Positions 22,523 to 28,426 of a stretch of DNA of 28,426 nucleotides are shown here, piece after piece. The position numbers and the translations under genes were made by a program. The stretch lies in contig JAGDAM010000238.1 in assembly GCA_017959485.1 (NCBI GenBank), positions 1 through 28,426 of the forward strand, in the 5' to 3' direction. Each line of letters opens with the position of its first letter. Positions within the stretch are counted from its first letter, which is position 1. Below the pieces are notes generated by a model. That model worked only from the letters and a program-made list of their open reading frames with translations, did not search any database and was not told the origin of the DNA. The stretch is from Clostridia bacterium (GTDB lineage Bacteria; Bacillota_A; Clostridia; Oscillospirales; CAG-272).

Positions 22523-23845
22523 ATGGTCAAGATCACGTTCATGGGTGCCGGGAGCACCGTTTTCGCGAAAAACGTTCTGGGCGACACCATGCTGTCCCCC
22601 GTGCTTTACGATTCGGAAATCGCGCTTTACGACATAGATCCGCAGCGGCTTGAAGAATCATATACGATGGTCTGCGCGCTCAACCGCAATATTAACGAAA
22701 ACCGCGCTGCGGTGCGCAAATATCTCGGCGTCGCCGAGAGAAAAGACGCGCTTCGCGACGCCTCATTCGTGGTAAACGCGATCCAGGTCGGTCTGTACGA
22801 GCCCTGCACGGTGACCGATTTCGAGGTTCCCAAGAAGTACGGACTCCGCCAGACAATCGCCGACACGCTCGGCATCGGAGGCATTTTCCGCGCCCTGCGC
22901 ACCATTCCGGTTCTCGAGGATTTTGCCGCCGACATGCGCGAGGTCTGCCCGCGGGCGCTTTTCCTTAACTATACGAATCCGATGGCGATGCTCTCGGGAT
23001 ATATGCAGCGCTATTCGGGTATCGAGACGGTCGGACTCTGCCACAGCGTTCAGGTATGCACGAGCAGTCTCTTCCGCGATCTCGGAATGGATCCGAAGCG
23101 TCCCGTCCGCGAGAAGATCGCCGGAATCAATCACATGGCTTTCCTGCTCGAATGCGAGGACGCCGACGGCAACGATCTCTATCCCGAGATCAGACGCCGT
23201 GCCTGCGAGATACTCGATAATCCTCCCGAGGGGCTCAAAAACCTCGTCCGGCTCGAGTATATCCGCAGATTCGGCTATTACGTTACCGAATCGAGCGAGC
23301 ATAACGCCGAATACAATTATTTCTTCATCAAGAGCAAATATCCCGAGCTGATCGACAGATACCGCATACCGCTCGACGAGTATCCCCGCCGGTGCGTGCG
23401 CCAGATCAACCGCTGGAACGCCGAACGCGAGATATACGTCTCGGGCGACGTCACTCATACCCGCACCAAAGAATACGCTTCCTATATTATGGAGTCGATC
23501 GTTTCCGACGTGCCCTATCAGATCGGCGGCAACGTGCTGAACCGCGGGCTTATCGAGAACCTTCCCGACAACGCCTGCGTCGAGGTGCCCTGTCTCGTCA
23601 ACAAACTCGGAGTCCAGCCGACCCGCGTGGGACGTCTGCCCGAGATCTGCGCGGCGATGAACCGCACCAATATCAACGTCCAGCTGCTTACGATCGAGGC
23701 GGCGGTCACCCGCAGGAAGGAATGCATCTACCAGGCGGCGATGATGGATCCTCACACCGGATCCGAGCTGTCGATAGACGAGATCGTATCCCTCTGCGAC
23801 GATCTGATCGAGGCCCACCGCGGCTGGCTCCCGGAATATCACTGA
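22523..23845 (+). CDS. GH4 family glycosidase, alpha-galactosidase (MelA)-like
   Basis: The 440-residue GH4 enzyme begins with the NAD-binding strand VKITFMGAGSTVF. It carries NYTNPMAM (149-156), GLCHSVQ (171-177) and GINHMA (201-206); C173 and H204 are the expected Mn2+ ligands. GH4 enzymes cleave glycosides by a redox elimination needing NAD+ and Mn2+. The CHSVQ form is typical of alpha-galactosidases such as MelA, though alpha-glucosidase or glucuronidase cannot be excluded. I start at the ATG at 22523, preceded by GGAGG 11 bases upstream. No signal peptide, so it acts on an imported sugar. A surface protein gene follows after 14 bases, and rhamnulokinase after that. Confidence 0.9.
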   Translation: MVKITFMGAGSTVFAKNVLGDTMLSPVLYDSEIALYDIDPQRLEESYTMVCALNRNINENRAAVRKYLGVAERKDALRDASFVVNAIQVGLYEPCTVTDFEVPKKYGLRQTIADTLGIGGIFRALRTIPVLEDFAADMREVCPRALFLNYTNPMAMLSGYMQRYSGIETVGLCHSVQVCTSSLFRDLGMDPKRPVREKIAGINHMAFLLECEDADGNDLYPEIRRRACEILDNPPEGLKNLVRLEYIRRFGYYVTESSEHNAEYNYFFIKSKYPELIDRYRIPLDEYPRRCVRQINRWNAEREIYVSGDVTHTRTKEYASYIMESIVSDVPYQIGGNVLNRGLIENLPDNACVEVPCLVNKLGVQPTRVGRLPEICAAMNRTNINVQLLTIEAAVTRRKECIYQAAMMDPHTGSELSIDEIVSLCDDLIEAHRGWLPEYH

Positions 23846-23859
23846 AAAAGAGCCCTTCT

Positions 23860-25581
23860 ATGACATCGAAACCGAAACCGATAATCGGGACGCCGGCGCT
23901 TGCCGCCGTGTGTCTTCTTCCGCTGGTTCTGATCATCGCCGTACTTTCGGCGCTTCCCGCGCGCGCGGACGACGATCTTACTCCCGAGATACCTATAGGG
24001 GCCGAAGTCATCACTTCGGTCCGGCTCAAGTCGCCTCCGCATAAGACCCGGTATTACGTCGGAGAGGATCTCGAGATAGACGGCGCCATGCTGCTCGTCG
24101 AGTACAATACCGGACGGACGGTGTCCGTGAACGTTCTGCCGGGTTGGTGTTCCGACTTCGACTCCTACACCGACGGAACGGTCGAGATCTCGGTGCAGTA
24201 TCCCTACGGCGGAGACCCGGTCGTTTTTTCAGTGACGGTACTGCGCCCGCAGGTGACGGGAATCCATCTCGTTTCCGCCCCCGAAAAGAGGTCATATTAC
24301 ACCGGAGAGACACTCGATTCAACCGGCCTCTGCGTAATGGCGACAAGGACCGACGGCGAGAGCGTCGACGTCACCAACGAGATCGTCATAAGCGGCGGCA
24401 GCTTCACCAAGCCAGAAAAGGGAAAGAAGATCACCTGTACTTACAATTCCGAATCCGGCAAGTTTTCTACCTTCTTTACCGTCGACGTTTTTCAGCTCGA
24501 GCCGGTACGGCTTGTAATAAGAAAGATGCCGACGATAATGGAGTATTTCGACGGACAGCCCTTCGACCTGACCGGTATCGGCGTCGCGGTCGTCTACAAT
24601 GACGGACACGAGGAGATCGTAGAGGATCTTGACGAGATCACGTACAGCGGATACGATCCGTTCCGGCTGGGCGACCAGTACGTGACGGTCAGCTGCCGCG
24701 GGACGTCTTCGGTCATTCTCGTACGGACGGTGAAATCCGCGGTGCACGAGCATACTCCGGGCGAATATATAATCGACCGCGAACCGACCTGCACCGAAGC
24801 CGGGAAGCGTCACACGAACTGTCTCGTCTGCGGTGAACTTATCATCGACGACACCGGACTTCCGGCTCTCGGACACAGTTTCGGCGAATGGACCGTTATA
24901 GCCAATCCGACCGGAGCGACCGAAGGAGTTCGCGAAAGAGTCTGTCCGGCCTGCGGACTGGCGGAGCGCGAGCCGATTCCGCGGCTTTCGAATACCGTCT
25001 TCTCGGGAGACGCCTCAGCCGTGCGCGAAGTCGGAAAGTATTATCCCGCCGGGGTCTCCTTCGACATGAGCTCGGTGATCTCGACCGTTTCGGATGATAA
25101 GATCCGCGAGTTTCAGGATATGATTACCGACCGGGAGTCGGAGATTATCGATATATACTTTATAACCTTTTATATCGACGGTGAACGGATTGCCGTCGAC
25201 GGAGTCACGACCTACACCTTCCCGGCGCCCGACGGGAACTATGCGGGTTACCGCGCGGCGGTCGGCGATGAGATCATCAAAGCGGTTTGGGACAGGGACG
25301 GGGGAACGGTAAGTTTTTCATGCTCCGCCGCCTCAAATGCCGAGGGCTTCCAGGTTGCGCTCATAGCCATTCCGGCGTCCGAGACTACCGCGGAGGAGAC
25401 GACGCAGTCTCCCGCCGTTATCGGAACCGACACCGAACCCGTAGGAGACGAGACGACCGGTCAGGAATCGGGTTCGCGGGTATCTCCGGTCGGCAATGCG
25501 ATCCGTATCGCCGCGGCGGCTGCGGTAGTCGCGATAGTAACCGTTTTCGTGATCACGCTGGTTAAGAAACGGCCTTTCTGA
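23860..25581 (+). CDS. Secreted, membrane-anchored surface protein with Ig-like and Cys-pair repeats
   Basis: The 573-residue protein has a signal peptide (1-41, ending PARA before DDD). Three bacterial Ig-like repeats follow (about 46-290), each with a Y-x-G-[ED] start (RYYVGEDL, SYYTGETL, EYFDGQPF). Next is a His/Cys segment (about 296-385) with two copies of a GHxFGEW or TCTEAG plus CxxCG unit (CLVCG, CPACG), a unit common in Firmicutes surface proteins. After a unique domain of about 130 residues and a Thr/Glu-rich stretch, a C-terminal helix (548-570) ends KKRPF, so it is anchored by its tail rather than by sortase. No catalytic motif is seen. Its gene sits between GH4 and rhaB, suggesting a part in binding glycans. 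Ribosome site is weak (AAAGAG); the longer in-frame ORF upstream overlaps GH4 and is not used. Confidence 0.82.
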   Translation: MTSKPKPIIGTPALAAVCLLPLVLIIAVLSALPARADDDLTPEIPIGAEVITSVRLKSPPHKTRYYVGEDLEIDGAMLLVEYNTGRTVSVNVLPGWCSDFDSYTDGTVEISVQYPYGGDPVVFSVTVLRPQVTGIHLVSAPEKRSYYTGETLDSTGLCVMATRTDGESVDVTNEIVISGGSFTKPEKGKKITCTYNSESGKFSTFFTVDVFQLEPVRLVIRKMPTIMEYFDGQPFDLTGIGVAVVYNDGHEEIVEDLDEITYSGYDPFRLGDQYVTVSCRGTSSVILVRTVKSAVHEHTPGEYIIDREPTCTEAGKRHTNCLVCGELIIDDTGLPALGHSFGEWTVIANPTGATEGVRERVCPACGLAEREPIPRLSNTVFSGDASAVREVGKYYPAGVSFDMSSVISTVSDDKIREFQDMITDRESEIIDIYFITFYIDGERIAVDGVTTYTFPAPDGNYAGYRAAVGDEIIKAVWDRDGGTVSFSCSAASNAEGFQVALIAIPASETTAEETTQSPAVIGTDTEPVGDETTGQESGSRVSPVGNAIRIAAAAAVVAIVTVFVITLVKKRPF

Positions 25582-25600
25582 AAATCCGGAGGAAACAGAT

Positions 25601-27028
25601 ATGTCCCGTGCTGAAAAAAAGGTTCTGGCGTTCGACTTCGGGGCGTCGTCCGGTAGGGCGATGCTCGGCAGATTCGACGGGGAAAGGATAATCCTCGAGG
25701 AGCTCTACAGATTCTCGAACGATCCGGTGAAAATTAACGGCAGATACCGCTGGGACGCGCTGCGCCTCTGTCACGAGATACTCGAAGGCATGCGCGCCTG
25801 CGCACGCTCGGGCCACGGCGACGTCGCCGCCGTCGGGATAGACACCTGGGGCGTGGACGGAGTGCTGCTCGATGCCGGCGGAGACCTGCTCGCGGAACCC
25901 CTCCACTACCGCAATTTCACCGCGGAGGATATGGAGCGGTTGCTCGTCCGTCTCGGCAGGGAAGAGCTTTACCGCCGGACCGGGATTCAGTTTTTGCCGT
26001 TCAACACCGTGTTTCAGCTGGCGCTGATGCGGGAACGCGAGCCGAGACTGCTCGATTCGGCTGCCCGGTTCCTGATGATGCCCGATTTCTTCAATTACTT
26101 CCTCTGCGGAGAACAGGCGAACGAGTTCACAAACGCTTCGACGACGGCGCTGCTTGACGCCTCCCACAGATGGGACCGCGGTCTGCTTGACGCAATAGGA
26201 GTCGATTCCGGCCTGTTTTCGGATCCGGTGGCGCCCGGAACGGTACTCGGGCGTCTCACGCCCGATATCTGCGCCGAGACGGGCCTGCCCCGGGTGCCGG
26301 TCGTATGCGTCGCCTCGCACGATACCGGATCGGCGGTTGCCGCCGTTCCCTTCGCTCCGGGAGAGCCGAAGCTTTATATCAGCAGCGGCACCTGGAGTCT
26401 GCTCGGGACCGAACTGCCCTCTCCGAATCTCACCGAAGCCGCCCGCCTCGCGAACTTCACCAACGAGGGAGGCGTGGGATACACCTCGCGTTTCCTCAAA
26501 AACATAATGGGCCTGTGGCTCATTCAGGAGAGCCGCCGTCAGTGGAAGAGGGAGGGGAAGGACTATTCCTTCGACTTTCTCGAAAAAAGCGCAGCCGCTG
26601 CGCCGCGCTTCGCGTCGGTCATCGATCCCGACGATCCGCGTCTGTCGCCCGCCGGGGATATTCCCGGGAGGATCGCGGATATCTGCCGGGAGACCGGCGT
26701 ACACGTCCCCGAAACGCCCGGAGAGACTGTCAGATGCATCTACGACAGTCTGGCGGTCAAATACCGGAAGACGGTCGAAACGCTGGAAGAGATGCTCGGA
26801 ACGCGCTTCCCGTCGATCCATATCGCGGGCGGCGGCATCAAGGACAGGACCCTCTGCCGCGTGACGGCCGACGTGACCGGGCGGCGCGTGATAGCCGGTC
26901 CCGCCGAGGCCACCGCGATGGGAAATATCGCGGTGCAGTTCGCGGCGCTCTGCGAACTGGGCGGGCTTGACGATATCAGACGTATAACCGCCCTGTCGTC
27001 CGAAATTGAAGTGTATGAGCCGGTTTAG
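25601..27028 (+). CDS. rhaB: Rhamnulokinase
   Basis: The 475-residue FGGY-family kinase begins LAFDFGASSGRAMLG (phosphate-binding loop) and has the RhaB-specific stretches GIDTWGVD, GIQFLPFNT, SSGTWSLLGTE, NFTNEGG and IAGGGIKD. It phosphorylates L-rhamnulose to L-rhamnulose 1-phosphate. GGAGGA sits 8 bases before the ATG, 19 bases after the surface protein stop. The partner genes rhaA and rhaD are not in the window, so the pathway is completed elsewhere or the kinase serves another deoxyketose. Sequence and length match the family closely. Confidence 0.93.
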   Translation: MSRAEKKVLAFDFGASSGRAMLGRFDGERIILEELYRFSNDPVKINGRYRWDALRLCHEILEGMRACARSGHGDVAAVGIDTWGVDGVLLDAGGDLLAEPLHYRNFTAEDMERLLVRLGREELYRRTGIQFLPFNTVFQLALMREREPRLLDSAARFLMMPDFFNYFLCGEQANEFTNASTTALLDASHRWDRGLLDAIGVDSGLFSDPVAPGTVLGRLTPDICAETGLPRVPVVCVASHDTGSAVAAVPFAPGEPKLYISSGTWSLLGTELPSPNLTEAARLANFTNEGGVGYTSRFLKNIMGLWLIQESRRQWKREGKDYSFDFLEKSAAAAPRFASVIDPDDPRLSPAGDIPGRIADICRETGVHVPETPGETVRCIYDSLAVKYRKTVETLEEMLGTRFPSIHIAGGGIKDRTLCRVTADVTGRRVIAGPAEATAMGNIAVQFAALCELGGLDDIRRITALSSEIEVYEPV

Positions 27029-27044
27029 TAATTTGATTCTAATA

Positions 27045-27080
27045 ATTCCCCGGTATTTGCGTCAGCGAATACCGGGGAAT
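27045..27080. terminator. Strong hairpin after rhaB, possible terminator
   Basis: A perfect 13-bp inverted repeat (ATTCCCCGGTATT / AATACCGGGGAAT) with a 10-base loop lies 16 bases after the rhaB stop, between convergent gene groups. There is no T tract on either side, so it may end or protect mRNA from both directions rather than act as a classic terminator. Confidence 0.55.
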
Positions 27081-27127
27081 AAGTATAAAGTAGTTGATGA
27101 AAAAATGAAAAATGACCGGGCCGACAA

Positions 27128-27266
27128 TTATCCAAACAACACGGTAATATCCTGCTTGGCTTCGAAAATTTTCTGACCGTCAAAGATTCTTACCTTTTCG
27201 AACTGTTCGACACACTCAGCGTAGTTTTTTCTTGTACTCCTTGAAAATATGACTTGTATCGTGCAT
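27128..27266 (-). pseudogene. Frameshifted remnant related to the small protein gene at 27307-27606
   Basis: Reading the minus strand from the ATG at 27266 gives MHDTSHIFKEYKKK and then a stop. Removing one A from the A-run near 27232 joins it to NYAECVEQFEKVRIFDGQK and ends DITVLFG before a TAA at 27128. The neighbour's C-terminus has the same order: DKHPDETPGYYKE, VNEF, VFEGQ and DITVIYS. So this is the tail of a related gene, decayed by a single-base shift. In-frame similarity continues a little upstream to about 27300, where it runs into the intact gene. Confidence 0.6.
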
Positions 27267-27306
27267 ATTCGGCTCGTGTTTAGCTATTTTATAGTTACAA
27301 TCGCGC

Positions 27307-27606
27307 TTACGAATAAATAACCGTAATGTCCTCATCAATCTGATTTAAGGTTTGTCCTTCAAAAACAGCTGAATTGAGAAATTCATTAACGTCTTTTTCT
27401 GCATTTTCATTTGAAACCGTGAGAACCTCTTTATAATAACCGGGCGTCTCGTCGGGATGCTTATCATACATATATACGGTTATGCTATGCGCTTTCTTCT
27501 CATCATATCCCGAATTAATATGATAATAAACACCTTTATATTCAAAGTCAATGTCTGCGCCAAAATAGAGTTTATTGTAAAACTCCGAATAAGATATGCC
27601 GATCAT
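27307..27606 (-). CDS. Small protein of unknown function (mobile-region type)
   Basis: The 99-residue acidic protein starts ISYSEFYNKL, continues IDFEYKGVYYHI, and ends VFEGQTLNQIDEDITVIYS. I do not recognise a named domain; small proteins with this IDFEY...F-[DE]-G-Q plan occur beside phage and toxin-type genes in Clostridia (recollection, not checked). A perfect AGGAGG lies 9 bases before the ATG, and the start overlaps the upstream gene stop by 4 bases, so the two are made as a pair, as in effector-immunity or toxin-antitoxin pairs. Base composition is far more AT-rich than genes before 27.0 kb. A decayed relative lies immediately downstream. Confidence 0.7.
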   Translation of the reverse strand: MIGISYSEFYNKLYFGADIDFEYKGVYYHINSGYDEKKAHSITVYMYDKHPDETPGYYKEVLTVSNENAEKDVNEFLNSAVFEGQTLNQIDEDITVIYS

Positions 27607-27983
27607 TGTGAATTGCCTCCTATAAAGTACACTTTGTATTTTTCATACTCGCTCTTTGTAAGCAATCTTCCTACTTTGTCACGCACTCCGTTTCTATATT
27701 CGTGAATATGATAGACAGGTTCTTTTCTGCTGCCTAATTTGGGCTCAAAGTGATAATCAATATCATACTTAGCAGTATGATCATCGTTGTAAAACCGAAT
27801 TTGCTTAAAAGTTCCGTTAGAATATTTTAGAATATAAGCAGAACTCGAGTGTGCTTCTTCTGGTAGCCCTTTACTTGCTTTCGGGTCTATTTTTTGTAGA
27901 ACCTTAACGCCTTTTATTTTGCCGACCGTTTCGTAAGTGTACGGGACCTGTTTTCCGCTTGCAAACGTTCCTCTGCCTCCCAT
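27603..27983 (-). CDS. MGGRG-type phage-associated small protein
   Basis: The 126-residue protein starts MGGRGTFASGKQVPYTY and has EEAHSSSAYI, DIDYHFEP, PVYHIHEY and LLTKSEYEKYK. From memory, this pattern appears in gut Firmicutes both as free proteins and at the C-termini of phage minor-head-type proteins. Conserved His and Glu residues (HSS, YHxEP, HIHEY) hint at a nuclease or hydrolase site, but this is not established. The start overlaps the DUF4417 stop by one base (TAATG), and the stop overlaps the next start, so the three form one transcript. AGGTGG precedes the ATG. Confidence 0.72.
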   Translation of the reverse strand: MGGRGTFASGKQVPYTYETVGKIKGVKVLQKIDPKASKGLPEEAHSSSAYILKYSNGTFKQIRFYNDDHTAKYDIDYHFEPKLGSRKEPVYHIHEYRNGVRDKVGRLLTKSEYEKYKVYFIGGNSQ

Positions 27984-28426
27984 TATCGCACCACCTTTCT
28001 GGAGTCGCGATAATCAACGACTACGAGATTGCCTTGCATTTCAGGGAACGGCGTTCCAAAGCAGATAATTTGAGAAGGATCAATTTTCTCGACCATTGCC
28101 CAAAATCCGCGCAAAAAATGCAGTTTGTTACGTTTGCAGCCGATCATTCCGATTGCAACCGTGCTGCCGGTTTCCACGCCGTCAAAGCAGAACTCGAAAC
28201 TGCGTGCATCACTCCAACTGACAGTCGGAATGACAATCCGTCCTTTGCTCTGCCAATAGGCGCCTACCCAGCGGTTCTTCGCAACGCTTTCGAGCTGCCT
28301 CCACAAATCCATGTCGGAATACGTTGAAAAATCCGGCGTGAGCAGAAAAGCATATTGGGAGTATTTTTCAAGCGAGCGTTCGGGATGGTTATAGATACCG
28401 CTGAAGCGATAATCGTCAACAAAAAA
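27983..28426 (-). CDS. DUF4417 domain protein (5' end outside window)
   Basis: The frame stays open to the window edge, giving at least 147 residues. It reads FVDDYRFSGIYNHPER, then LLTPDFSTYSDMDLW, GRIVIPTVSW, FEFCFDGV, STVAIGMIGC and MVEKIDPSQIICFG. These match the pattern I know for DUF4417, a family frequent in phages and mobile elements of Firmicutes with no established function. An ATG at 28312 would give a shorter protein but would cut off the conserved PDFSTY region, so the true start is upstream of 28426. Confidence 0.8.
   Translation of the reverse strand, partial: FFVDDYRFSGIYNHPERSLEKYSQYAFLLTPDFSTYSDMDLWRQLESVAKNRWVGAYWQSKGRIVIPTVSWSDARSFEFCFDGVETGSTVAIGMIGCKRNKLHFLRGFWAMVEKIDPSQIICFGTPFPEMQGNLVVVDYRDSRKVVR

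Noticed and set aside
23392..23859. N-terminal extension of the surface protein overlapping the GH4 gene
   Set aside because: The extension is Arg-rich out-of-frame GH4 sequence; the signal peptide begins at the ATG at 23860.

Overview
The window looks like chromosome of an uncultured-type, GC-rich Clostridia (Oscillospiraceae or a relative). This rests on the gene content (ftsEX with a PcsB/EnvC-type M23 peptidase and CtpA, a DegV/DAK-kinase pair, a GH4 glycosidase, greA-lysS), on clear Shine-Dalgarno sites, and on the strongly GC-biased codon use up to about 27.0 kb. Beyond that point the DNA becomes visibly AT-richer and carries phage-type genes. I identified families by reading motifs; no database search was possible.

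Minus strand, 1-9.2 kb: a tightly packed gene train read from 9206 down to 1. In transcription order it encodes an acyl-AMP ligase fused to a carrier domain, two PlsC-like acyltransferases, a second acyl-AMP ligase, a free acyl carrier protein, an LRAT-fold thiol acyltransferase/hydrolase, a membrane-anchored alpha/beta hydrolase, a DegV (FakB-like) fatty-acid-binding protein, a GPH-family transporter and the start of a DAK-family fatty-acid kinase (FakA). Most junctions in the first six genes are 4-bp ATGA overlaps. I read this as a dedicated acyl-chain activation and transfer system, and it is the best candidate here for an undescribed pathway. The intergenic stretch 9207-9751 holds its promoter and a cluster of palindromic repeat elements.

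Plus strand, 9.75-22 kb: 6-phosphofructokinase, an ENPP/alkaline-phosphatase-superfamily phosphodiesterase, RsmE, then a promoter and structured leader before a PucR/CdaR-type regulator. The regulator is translationally coupled to ftsE-ftsX, followed by an M23 peptidase with coiled coils and a CtpA-type S41 protease (a division and wall-hydrolysis module). Next come greA, a lysyl-tRNA synthetase carrying a C-terminal Trbp111-like tRNA-binding domain, and an M50B-like membrane protein, ending in a strong terminator at 22226-22261.

Plus strand, 22.3-27.0 kb: tandem promoters and a 15-bp direct repeat precede a sugar-related group: GH4 glycosidase (alpha-galactosidase-like), a secreted and membrane-anchored Ig-like surface protein, and rhamnulokinase.

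Minus strand, 27.1-28.4 kb: an AT-richer mobile-type segment with a DUF4417 protein (runs off the window), an MGGRG-type phage-associated small protein, a small unknown protein, and a frameshifted remnant of a relative of that small protein. No tRNA, rRNA or CRISPR array was seen.
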